Source: Sphingomonas endophytica
Lineage (GTDB): Bacteria > Pseudomonadota > Alphaproteobacteria > Sphingomonadales > Sphingomonadaceae
Reading direction: 5' to 3'
DNA length: 64,000 nucleotides
NCBI RefSeq assembly: GCF_001476895.1
Contig: NZ_LDTB01000009.1
Location: 33,147 to 97,146 of the forward strand
A program made the translations under genes and the position numbers. Position 1 is the stretch's first letter; every line of letters begins with the position of its first letter. The notes beneath the pieces were generated by a model. The model was not told where the DNA came from. It did no database searches and saw only the letters and a list, made by a program, of their open reading frames with translations. Of this stretch, positions 35,103 through 43,147 are shown in pieces.

Positions 35103-37499
35103 ATGAACCGCTTCGCCTTGTTGTCGCTCTATCGCTCGCTGACCCGCCACAAATTGTATGCCGCGCTCAACATCGGCGGGCTGGCGGTCGGGATCGCGGT
35201 GTTCCTGGTGCTGAGCCTCTATGTCCGGTTTGAGACCGGGTATGAGACATGGCTGCCCGACCACGACACATTGTACGCGGTCGAGGAATATTGGGACCAG
35301 CCCGGCAGCCCCAGCAACGGCTATCAGTCCGGGACGATGGGCGGGCTGATCGACCAGCTGCGCGCCGATTTCCCCGGCACGGTCGGCACCCGCATCCAGA
35401 TGATGAGCGTCAACGTCGTCCGCGACGGCGCCGCCAGCACCGAGATGCTGGGTTATGCCGACCCCGACTTCCTCGACATCGTGAAGGTGCCGATGGTGGC
35501 GGGCGACGGGGCGAAGGCGCTGCGCCGGCCGGGCGACGTCCTCATCAACGAGACATTGGCCCGACGCTATTTCCCGATGGGCAATGCGATCGGGCGGACG
35601 ATGACGCTGACCGTGCTGGGCACGACCGCCGATTACCGTGTCGCGGGCGTCTTGCGCGATCTGCCGCGCGATACCGAATTGCAGTTCGCGATGCTGACCC
35701 GGATGCCGGTGCCGCATCCCGACCCGGACTGGAACCATTGGGGCAGCCGGCGGGTGCTGACCATCCTGCGCTTCGACACGCCGGCGCAGGCGGCGGCGTT
35801 GCAGGCGAAGCTGCGCGCGTTCGTCGATCGCCGTGCAGTGCGGCTGGAGGAGCTGGCGAAGGATCTGAGCCTGCGGATCAATCCGCTGACCAGCCTGCAC
35901 CTGCAACTCACGCCGGGGCGGACGATGACCGTGACGACATTGGGGATCGTCGGGGTGCTGACGCTGCTGATCGCGATCGTCAATTACGTGAACCTGGCCA
36001 CCGCCCGCGCCGGGCTGCGCGCGCGGGAGGTGGCGATGCGAAAGGTGCTGGGCGCGGATCGACGCGCGCTGATCGTGCAATTTCTGGGCGAGGCCGTGCT
36101 GGTCGCGACGCTGGCGGCGCTGGGCGGACTGATCCTGGCGGAGATCGGCCTGCCGCTGGTCAATGCGGCCGGCGGGTTGGCGTTGACCATCCCCTATGCG
36201 GTGGTGGCGCCCGCGCTGATCGTGCTGGCGCTGACGATCGGGGTGGCGGCGGGGCTGTACCCGGCGGTGCTGCTGTCGCGCTTCCCGGCGGCGGCCGTGC
36301 TCGCCTCCGCACGTGCGCCGGGGGGCGGACGCGCGGGGACGCGGGTGCGCGAGGCGCTGGTGATGTTCCAGTTCGCGCTGGCCACCGCGTTCATGATCGG
36401 GACCGCCGTGCTGGTCGCGCAGACGCAGCACGTCCGCACCACCGAGCCGGGCTTTCGCCGCGACGGGCTGGTGATCGTCGGGGCGAGCAGCGACCTGGGG
36501 GTGAGCGACGCGCAACGCACCGCCTTCCTGACCCGCGCCGCCGCGCTGCCGGGGGTGCAATCGATCGCGACATCGGATTCGACGCCGGGATCGAGCAGCT
36601 ACAATACCGACAATCTCGCCATGGCGGGCCGCGCCGGGCCGGGACCGAGCCTGCAGGTCATCCGCGTCGGGCCGGACTTCTTCCCGACCATGGGTATTCG
36701 GTTGCTGGCCGGGCGATTGTTCGACGACGCGCACCGGCTGGACGACCTTCGCAACGCGACGAAGCGCAGCGATCCGGTCAATATCGTCCTCAACCGCCGC
36801 GGCGCGGCGGCGCTGGGCTTCCGCGATCCCGCCGATGCGATCGGCAAAGCGACGGGCGGGATCAGTCCGCGCACGATCATCGGCGTGGTCGAGGATGCGC
36901 GCTTCTTCTCGCCGCGCGAGGCGGTCAGCCCGACCTATTATCTGTACCAGTCGCGCTATTCGACCAGCCCGCGCACCACCCTGCGCGTCGATGGCGATCC
37001 GAGCGTGATGATCGCGCCGCTGCGCCGGCTGTGGCGGCAGGTCGCGCCGGCGGTGCCGTTCGATGCGCGCACCGCGACGCAGAGCATGACCGAATATTAC
37101 GAGGCCGACGACCGCACCGCGCGGCTGTTCGCGATCGGTGCGGGGCTTGCGGTTCTCATAGGCTGCGTCGGATTGTGGGGTCTCGCGTCGTTCAACACGC
37201 GGCGGCGGGTGAAGGAGATCGGGATCCGCAAGACGCTGGGCGCGTCGGCGGCGGATATCGTCCGGTTGCTGATCGGACAGTTCCTGCGGCCCGTGCTGCT
37301 GGCGAACCTGTTCGCCTGGCCGCTGGCCTATGTCGCGATGCGGACCTGGCTGGCGGGGTTCGACGATCGGATCGCCTTGTCGCCGGTCTTCTTCGTGGGG
37401 GCCTCCGCACTGGCGACGGCGATCGCGGTGCTGACGGTCTTGGGACAATCGCTGCGCGCCAGCCGCGCGGCTCCGGCATGGGCATTGCGACATGAATAG
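35103..37499 (+). CDS. ABC transporter permease 3, MacB/FtsX type
   Basis: A 798-residue third paralogue. It starts MNRFALLSLYRSLTRHKLYA, identical to permease 2, and ends SLRASRAAPAWALRHE. The two FtsX cores are present (LTLLIAIVNYVNLATARAGL, REVAMRKVLGADRRALIVQF; RRVKEIGIRKTLGASAADIV). The periplasmic part between residues 60 and 270 is clearly different (WLPDHDTLYAVEEYWDQPGS). It overlaps the TolC-like gene by eight bases, so the exporter genes are translated together. By identity of the ends it is closer to permease 2 than to permease 1. Confidence 0.92.
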   Translation: MNRFALLSLYRSLTRHKLYAALNIGGLAVGIAVFLVLSLYVRFETGYETWLPDHDTLYAVEEYWDQPGSPSNGYQSGTMGGLIDQLRADFPGTVGTRIQMMSVNVVRDGAASTEMLGYADPDFLDIVKVPMVAGDGAKALRRPGDVLINETLARRYFPMGNAIGRTMTLTVLGTTADYRVAGVLRDLPRDTELQFAMLTRMPVPHPDPDWNHWGSRRVLTILRFDTPAQAAALQAKLRAFVDRRAVRLEELAKDLSLRINPLTSLHLQLTPGRTMTVTTLGIVGVLTLLIAIVNYVNLATARAGLRAREVAMRKVLGADRRALIVQFLGEAVLVATLAALGGLILAEIGLPLVNAAGGLALTIPYAVVAPALIVLALTIGVAAGLYPAVLLSRFPAAAVLASARAPGGGRAGTRVREALVMFQFALATAFMIGTAVLVAQTQHVRTTEPGFRRDGLVIVGASSDLGVSDAQRTAFLTRAAALPGVQSIATSDSTPGSSSYNTDNLAMAGRAGPGPSLQVIRVGPDFFPTMGIRLLAGRLFDDAHRLDDLRNATKRSDPVNIVLNRRGAAALGFRDPADAIGKATGGISPRTIIGVVEDARFFSPREAVSPTYYLYQSRYSTSPRTTLRVDGDPSVMIAPLRRLWRQVAPAVPFDARTATQSMTEYYEADDRTARLFAIGAGLAVLIGCVGLWGLASFNTRRRVKEIGIRKTLGASAADIVRLLIGQFLRPVLLANLFAWPLAYVAMRTWLAGFDDRIALSPVFFVGASALATAIAVLTVLGQSLRASRAAPAWALRHE

Positions 37500-38742
37500 A
37501 TGGTGGGGAAGCGCGCTGGCGTTGCTGATCGCGGCGCCGGTACAGGCGGAAACGCTGGGTGAGGCGATCGCGACCGCCTATGCGACCAATCCGCAGCTGG
37601 CGGCGGCGCGCTCCCGGCAGGAGGCGCTGGCGGAGACACCCGAACAGGCGCGCGCGCTGGGGCGACCGACGCTGGGGCTGGGCGGGGGCGCGGGATATGA
37701 CCGGCTGAACGGCGGCAACACCGCCAGCGGATCGGTGACGGCGGCGCTGCCGATCTGGACCGGCGGGCGCGTCGGATCGGCGGTGCGCGCGGCGCGCCAG
37801 GATGTGGCGGCCGGTGCGGAAGGCGTTCGCGATGCCGAGGCGGTGGTGCTACAATCGGTCGTCTCCGCCTATGCCGCGCTGCTGTACAACCAACAGGCGG
37901 TGGAGGTGGCGCGGGTCGGCATCCAGCGGCTGGACGGGCAGGTCGCCGAGGCGCGCTCCCGCTTCGGGCTTGGGCAAGTGACGCGCACGGACGTGGCGCA
38001 GCTGGAGGCGCAGCGCGCCAGCGTCGCGGGCAATCTGGCCGATGCGGAAGGCGCGTTGCAGACCGCCGCCGCCGCCTATCGCGCGATCGTCGGACAGGAG
38101 GCGGGGACGCTGTCGGCGGACGTGGCCGTGCCGGAGGCGTTGCCGGCGGATCGCGCGGCGGCACGCGACGCGGCGGATCGCGCCAACCCGCTGCTGCTTC
38201 AGCAGCGCCGCCTGGTGGCGGCATCGGCGGCGCGGATCGACGCGGCGCGTGCCGAGCGCGCGCCGGCCATCGACCTGTCGGGTGGCTATGCCCGGGGCGG
38301 ACGCCTGGCGGACGGCGACGTGCGCGCGTTCGATGCGGCGGCGCAGGTCGGCATGACGCTGCGCGTGCCGTTGCTGACCGGCGGGCTGGTGCCGTCGCGC
38401 GTCCGGCAGGCGGAGGCGGCCAATCGCGCCGAGCGGTTCCTGGCCGATGCGGCGGAGCGCGAGGCGCTGCGCGCCACCGACGCGGCATGGGCGACGCTGA
38501 CCGCCGCGCAGACGCGGCTGCGCGCCAATATCGACGGGCTGGCCGCCGCCGATCTGGCGCTGAAGGGCGTGCGATCGGAATATGGGTTCAACCTGCGCTC
38601 GACGATCGACATTCTCGTGGCCGATCAAAGCTATCGCGGGGCGCAATTGGCGGTGGCGGCGGCGCGGGCCGACGTGCTGGTGGCGCAGGCGGCGCTGCTG
38701 CGCGCGGTCGGTCGGCTGACCCGCGATGCCTATGCGCGTTGA
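37492..38742 (+). CDS. TolC-family outer membrane channel
   Basis: A 416-residue protein with a signal peptide (WWGSALALLIAAPVQAE). Two outer-membrane-efflux repeats follow: about 22-205 (LGEAIATAYATNPQLAAARS, YAALLYNQQAVEVARVGIQR, FGLGQVTRTDVAQLEAQRAS) and 215-410 (NPLLLQQRRLVAASAARIDA, VPLLTGGLVPSRVRQAEAAN, EYGFNLRSTIDILVADQSYR). FGLGQVTRTDVAQLEAQ and TIDILVADQ are conserved TolC-family helix turns. It completes a tripartite system with the adaptor and ABC part. The ATG lies inside the end of permease 3. The stop at 38740-38742 lies just before the Fur box of the next gene. Confidence 0.93.
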   Translation: MNRWWGSALALLIAAPVQAETLGEAIATAYATNPQLAAARSRQEALAETPEQARALGRPTLGLGGGAGYDRLNGGNTASGSVTAALPIWTGGRVGSAVRAARQDVAAGAEGVRDAEAVVLQSVVSAYAALLYNQQAVEVARVGIQRLDGQVAEARSRFGLGQVTRTDVAQLEAQRASVAGNLADAEGALQTAAAAYRAIVGQEAGTLSADVAVPEALPADRAAARDAADRANPLLLQQRRLVAASAARIDAARAERAPAIDLSGGYARGGRLADGDVRAFDAAAQVGMTLRVPLLTGGLVPSRVRQAEAANRAERFLADAAEREALRATDAAWATLTAAQTRLRANIDGLAAADLALKGVRSEYGFNLRSTIDILVADQSYRGAQLAVAAARADVLVAQAALLRAVGRLTRDAYAR

Positions 38743-38749
38743 GTCATGT

Positions 38750-38764
38750 TGAGAATGATTGTCA
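38750..38764. promoter_or_regulatory. Fur box upstream of the siderophore receptor
   Basis: TGAGAATGATTGTCA is a 7-1-7 inverted repeat that matches the Fur core TGANAATNATTNTCA at every defined position. It lies 35 bases before the receptor ATG and 8 bases after the tolC-like stop, so the receptor should be expressed under iron starvation and separately from the export operon. Confidence 0.85.
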
Positions 38765-38798
38765 CTACGAATAGAGGAGGCGCGACAAAGGGGTACAG

Positions 38799-40880
38799 AT
38801 GAGTCGATTGATGGGCGGTGTCGCGCTGTTCGGCGTGGCGTTCGCATATGTTTCGCCCGCGATGGCGCAGGCCGGTGACGGCACCGGCGACGGGGACGTG
38901 GTGGTGACCGCACTGCGCGAGGCGAATGCGAGCATCACCGGCAGCGACATCGCCGGCGCGCGCTATCCGCAGAGCCTGACCGTGATCGACCGCGACCAGT
39001 TGCGCCGGATCGGCGCGACGCGGCTGGACGATGCCATCGACCTGGCGGGCGGCGTCGCCCGGCAGAACGATTTCGGCGGGATGTGGGACAAATATTCGAT
39101 CCGCGGCTTTGCCGGCGACGAGAACAGCGGCCCCGACATCCTCATCAACCGCTTCGGCAGCAATCTGGGCTTCAACGCGCCGGTGGATGTCGCGACCGTG
39201 GAGCGGTTCGAGTTCCTGAAGGGGCCGGCAGCCGCCTTGTCGGGGCGGGGCGAGCCGGGTGGATCGCTGAACATCGTGACCAAGGCACCCACGAGCGACC
39301 CGCGCGGCGAGGCATCGCTGACTTACGGGAGCTGGAACCGCGTGCGCGCGACCGGCGACGTCAGCGGGCCGTTGACCGGGACGCTGGCGGCGCGAATGAT
39401 CGGTGTGGCCGAGACGGGCGACAGCTTTCGCCGGTATGTCCACAGCAATCGCCTGCTGCTCGCGCCGTCGCTGGCGTACACGCCGAGCTGGGACATGCGG
39501 CTGCTGTACCAGGCCGAGTTCATGCGCAACCGCGCGCCGATCGATCGCGGCGTGGTGGCGATCGGCGGCAATGCGCGCGCGATGGACCGGCGCACCTTCC
39601 TGGGCGAGCCGGGCGACGGGCGGATCGAGCAGCGGATGCTCTGGCAGCAGGGCAGCCTGTTCGCGGCGCTGAGCGATCGGATCGCGCTGGAGGCCGGGCT
39701 GTCGCAGCGCGACGGGCAGTTGCGTGGCCTGTCCACGCAGGTCGATTTCGGGGCGCGCGGCCTTCAGGCGGACGGGCGGACGCTGGGGCGGTCGCGTCGC
39801 TATCACGATTTCACCTGGAACGATCTGTCGGCGCGCATCGAGTTGACCGCGAAGCTGGACCTGCTGGGGATGCGGCACGACCTGCGCATCGGCACCGACC
39901 GGGTGCGGCACGCGATGGATTTCCGGATGGATCAGGCGCGCGGGCGTCCGGGGGCGCCGATCCTGACGATCGACGCGTTCGCGCCCGTCCATGGCCAGCC
40001 GTTGCCGGTGCCGGGGCCGTTCCAGAACCGCCGCGCCGCGTTCCGCAGCGACAGCGTCTATGCGCAGGACGTGGTGCGCGCGGGCGACCTGACGCTGCTG
40101 GTGGGGCTGCGCTGGAACGACTTTCGAGAGGAGGTGGTCAATCATGCGCGCGGCGGCCTGTTGCTCGGCACGCGTGATCGCGGGGTGACGCCGCGTGCCG
40201 CGTTGACGTGGCAGGCGGCGCGGGGCGTGGCGCTGTACACGAGCTGGGGTCAGTCGCTGCGGCTGAACCCGTCGGATGGGACCAGCACCTTCGATGCGGA
40301 ACGCAGCGCCTCTGTCGAGGTCGGCGCCAAGTGGAACCTGCTGGACGGCGCGTTGACCGGGCAGGCGGCGCTGTTCCAGATGAGCAAGCGCAACGTGCTC
40401 AATCCGAACGCGACCGATCCGTTCGTGAAGACGCAGGTCGGGCGGCAGCGGTCACGCGGGCTGGAGACGCTGTTCACCGTCGCGCCCGGCGGCGGCTTTC
40501 GCGCGACCGCGACCTATACGCGGCTGGACGCGACGGTCCGCAACGACCGCAACCCGGCGTTGATCGGCACGCATCTGTCGAACGTGCCGCGCGATCTGGC
40601 GGCGCTGGACGTGCGGCAGGTAACGGGCCGCGTCGCGCTGGGCGGCGGCATCAGCCATGTCGGGCGGCGCAACGGCGATCCGTTCGCCAGCGGCTATATG
40701 CTGCCGGCCTATACGATCGTTCGTGCCGATGCGACGTGGCAGGTCGATCCGCGCATCGACCTGCGCGTCGATCTCGAGAACCTGTTCGATACCTATTATA
40801 TCGCCAGCAGCTATGCCGACGTCTGGACGATGCCCGGCAATCCGCGCAACGTGCGCGCGACGCTGACCGCCCGCTTCTAG
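38799..40880 (+). CDS. TonB-dependent siderophore receptor (FhuE-like)
   Basis: A 693-residue outer membrane receptor. A signal peptide (cleavage after AMAQ, residue 24) is followed by a TonB box region (GDVVVTALRE), a plug domain (about 45-160: YPQSLTVIDRDQLRRIGATR, DKYSIRGFAGDENSGPDILI, VERFEFLKGPAAALSGRGEP, GGSLNIVTKAP) and a barrel that ends in Phe (NVRATLTARF), as outer membrane proteins do. It imports ferric siderophores with energy from TonB; the specific siderophore cannot be told. The Fur box in front supports iron control. It is separate from the second receptor at 47119-49293. Confidence 0.93.
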   Translation: MSRLMGGVALFGVAFAYVSPAMAQAGDGTGDGDVVVTALREANASITGSDIAGARYPQSLTVIDRDQLRRIGATRLDDAIDLAGGVARQNDFGGMWDKYSIRGFAGDENSGPDILINRFGSNLGFNAPVDVATVERFEFLKGPAAALSGRGEPGGSLNIVTKAPTSDPRGEASLTYGSWNRVRATGDVSGPLTGTLAARMIGVAETGDSFRRYVHSNRLLLAPSLAYTPSWDMRLLYQAEFMRNRAPIDRGVVAIGGNARAMDRRTFLGEPGDGRIEQRMLWQQGSLFAALSDRIALEAGLSQRDGQLRGLSTQVDFGARGLQADGRTLGRSRRYHDFTWNDLSARIELTAKLDLLGMRHDLRIGTDRVRHAMDFRMDQARGRPGAPILTIDAFAPVHGQPLPVPGPFQNRRAAFRSDSVYAQDVVRAGDLTLLVGLRWNDFREEVVNHARGGLLLGTRDRGVTPRAALTWQAARGVALYTSWGQSLRLNPSDGTSTFDAERSASVEVGAKWNLLDGALTGQAALFQMSKRNVLNPNATDPFVKTQVGRQRSRGLETLFTVAPGGGFRATATYTRLDATVRNDRNPALIGTHLSNVPRDLAALDVRQVTGRVALGGGISHVGRRNGDPFASGYMLPAYTIVRADATWQVDPRIDLRVDLENLFDTYYIASSYADVWTMPGNPRNVRATLTARF

Positions 40881-41019
40881 GGCGGATGGGGGGGGCGGCT
40901 TGCCTTGTCGCGGCCGCGGTGTCGCGTCGGGGGTGACGTCGCCCAAGGCACTGGATCGTCGGTGCCGCCCCGCTATACGGCGCGAAACCGTGCCTCCCTT
41001 TTCGCTGTCGGAGTTTCCC

Positions 41020-41832
41020 ATGTCGGCCAACACCGCGCTGAGCGCCTTCGGGTTCACCGACCTGGAATCGACGCTGTATACCGAATTGCTGCGCGCCGCG
41101 CCGGCCACCGGCTATCGCCTGTCGCAGCGGGTCGGGAAGGCGCCCGCCAACGTCTATCAGGCGCTGAAGGTGATGGAGCAGAAGGGCGTGCTGCTCGCCA
41201 GCCATGGCGGCGATGCGGTGACCTATTCGCCGATCCCGCCGGCCGAGCTGTTCGCCGCGCTGAAGCGCGATTTCGACCAGCGGCACGCGGATGCGTTCAA
41301 GGCCCTGACGGCGGTGTATCAGCCGACGCGATCGGAGGACGTGTTCCAGCTCCGATCGGTCCAGCATGTCGTCGAGCGCGCGCGGGCGATGATCGTCGAG
41401 GCGCGCGAGATCGTGCTGTTCGACCTGTTCCCGACGATCTTCGACCTGTTCGCCGACGATCTGGCCGCCGCGCGGGCGCGCGGCGTGACGGTGGCGGGGA
41501 TCGCCTATCGTCCCGAACATGCCGGGCCGACCGTCCCGTTCAATCCGGAAGCGGCCGAGTTCGTCGGGGATCGCTGGCCCGGGATCGGCGTGATGATCGT
41601 CGCCGACGGGGCGCAGCACCTGATGGCGCAGCTCTCGCTCGATCGCGCGCATGTGCTGAACGGCCTGTGGAGCGACAGCATCTTCCAGAGCGTGACCTTC
41701 CACTCCTATGTCGCGGCGCATATCCGGCTGGTGGCGTTCCGCAGCGACCCGTCCGATCCCTTGCGCACGCTGTCGTTGCAGAAGGCGCAGCCGCCGGGCT
41801 TGCAGATGCTGATGGCGCAGCGTGCGGAGTGA
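41020..41832 (+). CDS. TrmB-like transcriptional regulator
   Basis: A 270-residue protein with an N-terminal winged helix-turn-helix of the TrmB type (LSAFGFTDLESTLYTELLRA, YRLSQRVGKAPANVYQALKV, MEQKGVLLASHGGDAVTYSP), then LFAALKRDFDQRHADAFKAL and a C-terminal sensor-like domain (VVERARAMIVEAREIVLFDL, GVTVAGIAYRPEH). TrmB regulators mostly act on sugar or metabolic genes; the ligand here is unknown. The ATG at 41020 is chosen because the fold starts directly after it. It lies between the siderophore receptor and the convergent sigma factor gene, with the two stop codons adjacent (41832/41833). Confidence 0.8.
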   Translation: MSANTALSAFGFTDLESTLYTELLRAAPATGYRLSQRVGKAPANVYQALKVMEQKGVLLASHGGDAVTYSPIPPAELFAALKRDFDQRHADAFKALTAVYQPTRSEDVFQLRSVQHVVERARAMIVEAREIVLFDLFPTIFDLFADDLAAARARGVTVAGIAYRPEHAGPTVPFNPEAAEFVGDRWPGIGVMIVADGAQHLMAQLSLDRAHVLNGLWSDSIFQSVTFHSYVAAHIRLVAFRSDPSDPLRTLSLQKAQPPGLQMLMAQRAE

Positions 41833-42381
41833 TCAGGGCAGTGCCGCGCGCAGCCGCTGACGGGCGCGATACAGCCGTGTCTCGACCGCCTTCTCGCTGA
41901 TCCCCAGCGCGGCGGCGGTGTCGGCCTGCGACAGATGTTCGACGCCGCGCAGGACCAGTACCTCGCGCAGCCGTGCCGGCAGGGTGTCGATCGCGGCCGC
42001 GACCCGCGCCAGTTCCGCGCGATCGCCGACCAACGTGTCGATGGCCGGCACGTCGGCGGCGATCTGCGCGGCATGATCCGGGAAAACCGCCGAGACCAAG
42101 CGGCGCACGAGGCGCCGCCGTCGCCAGTCGCGCGCCTTGTTGACCGCGATGCGCGTCAGCCATGCCACCAGCGGGCGCGCCGGATCGTAGCGGCCGAGCG
42201 CGCCGTGCGCGGCGATGAACGCGTCCTGCAATACGTCCACCGCCTCCTCCTCGTCGCCGATGATGCGCGCGATCAGGCGGTGCAGCGTCGCCTTGTGGCG
42301 GGTCATGATCGCGGCGAACGCGTCCGGTCGGCCGGCGAGCGCCTGCGCCACCAGATCGGCATCGCTGCGCGGATCGCTCAC
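41833..42381 (-). CDS. ECF sigma factor, CnrH-like
   Basis: A 182-residue ECF sigma factor. Region 2 shows DAFAAIMTRHKATLHRLIAR, EEEAVDVLQDAFIAAHGALG and PLVAWLTRIAVNKARDWRRR; region 4 shows LARVAAAIDTLPARLREVLV and LSQADTAAALGISEKAVETR with a recognition helix (KAVETRLYRARQRL). Its ATG overlaps the stop of the CnrX-like gene as ATGA. With the CnrY-like and CnrX-like genes upstream it reproduces the gene order of cnrYXH of Cupriavidus, in which CnrX senses Ni/Co and CnrY holds CnrH. No target efflux genes lie next to it. Confidence 0.9.
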   Translation of the reverse strand: MSDPRSDADLVAQALAGRPDAFAAIMTRHKATLHRLIARIIGDEEEAVDVLQDAFIAAHGALGRYDPARPLVAWLTRIAVNKARDWRRRRLVRRLVSAVFPDHAAQIAADVPAIDTLVGDRAELARVAAAIDTLPARLREVLVLRGVEHLSQADTAAALGISEKAVETRLYRARQRLRAALP

Positions 42382-42812
42382 CGCGTTTCGGTCAGCGCCT
42401 TGCGGACCGCCTCGTCGAACCGGCGCGCCTGATCGGGGCGGAGCAGCGCGCGCATCGCGAAGACGTGCGCCAGCGTCTCCTTTTGCAATGCGCCCATGAT
42501 CCGGTGCGAGGCGTCGACGGCGGTGCTCACGCGCGGGCCGATGCGATGCTCCTCGTCGATGGCGACCGCGAGCCGCGCATTCTCGGCGCGCATCCGGTCC
42601 TCCAGCACGCGACGGCGGGTGGCGAAGGACGTTTCCAGATCGCGCAGCCCGCGTTGTTGCGCGGCATCGAGATCGAGCCGGTCGTGCAGGAAGGCGTGGA
42701 GCGCGACCGCCGGTTCGGCGGCCGGGGCGAGCAGATGACGTCCGATCGCGACGCCGGCGATCGCCGAGAACAGCACCACCAGGGCGACGATCGCGAGTTG
42801 AAGCGGCTTCAC
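42378..42812 (-). CDS. CnrX-like periplasmic metal sensor
   Basis: A 144-residue protein with an N-terminal membrane anchor (LQLAIVALVVLFSAIAGVAI) and a periplasmic four-helix hook. It contains HAFLH (His-x3-His), then Glu in LRDLETSFATRR, then HVFAM (His-x3-Met). The spacing is His+17 to Glu, Glu+56 to His and +4 to Met. This equals the spacing of the CnrX ligands His42, His46, Glu63, His119 and Met123. The GTG start at 42812 overlaps the CnrY-like stop as GTGA; the family and the coupling support it. It should sense Ni(II) or Co(II) and control the sigma factor. Confidence 0.85.
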   Translation of the reverse strand: MKPLQLAIVALVVLFSAIAGVAIGRHLLAPAAEPAVALHAFLHDRLDLDAAQQRGLRDLETSFATRRRVLEDRMRAENARLAVAIDEEHRIGPRVSTAVDASHRIMGALQKETLAHVFAMRALLRPDQARRFDEAVRKALTETR

Positions 42813-43069
42813 CGCACGTCCAGCAACGTGGAGGGTGCGAGCCCGGCGGGCGTCCCGATCGGCGCGGCGGCCTGAGCGGGCGCCGGCAGCGCGTTGCTGG
42901 CGATCCCCAGCGCCAGCGCGAACGCCGCCGCCACCGCGAACGCCGCGCCGGTCAGCGTGCGCGGCGCGGGTGCGGCGCTCAAACGGGCGAGGACGCGATC
43001 CTCGATCCCGTCCAGGCGGGGGGGAGCGGGGCGGTCGGCCCATCGGTCGAGGGCGTCGTCGATCTCCAT
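42809..43069 (-). CDS. CnrY-like small membrane anti-sigma factor
   Basis: An 86-residue protein with a cytoplasmic N terminus (MEIDDALDRWADRPAPPRLD, then VLARLSAAPAPRTL), one membrane helix (TGAAFAVAAAFALALGIA) and a short periplasmic tail. Size, topology, order and the 4-base coupling to the CnrX-like gene match CnrY, which holds the sigma factor at the membrane. The ATG at 43069 is preceded by AGGA at a good distance; an upstream ATG at 43078 would add three residues. Sequence similarity to CnrY cannot be verified by eye. Confidence 0.7.
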   Translation of the reverse strand: MEIDDALDRWADRPAPPRLDGIEDRVLARLSAAPAPRTLTGAAFAVAAAFALALGIASNALPAPAQAAAPIGTPAGLAPSTLLDVR

Positions 43070-43147
43070 GCGCGTCATCCTGCTGCGTCACGCCCCCTTA
43101 CGCGGGCGACGCGGCCACCCCTCACGCCCGGGATCGACACGTGCCGC

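Larger units (their letters stand above)
30153..37499 (+). repeat. Tandem triplication of permease genes
   Basis: Three genes in direct tandem share long near-identical DNA, for example the FtsX core block at 31035-31126, 33513-33604 and 35955-36046. The intergenic block CAAGGACGTGTCG before permeases 2 and 3 (32625-32637 and 35088-35100) is duplicated together with the first coding bases. This shows that at least the last duplication copied the ribosome-binding site along with the gene. Confidence 0.85.

Noticed and set aside
30351..37493. Two open frames of more than 1000 codons antisense to the permease genes
   Set aside because: Their sequence is Arg/Gln/Asp/His-rich low-complexity output of the complementary strand, and the permeases on the plus strand have clear family motifs.
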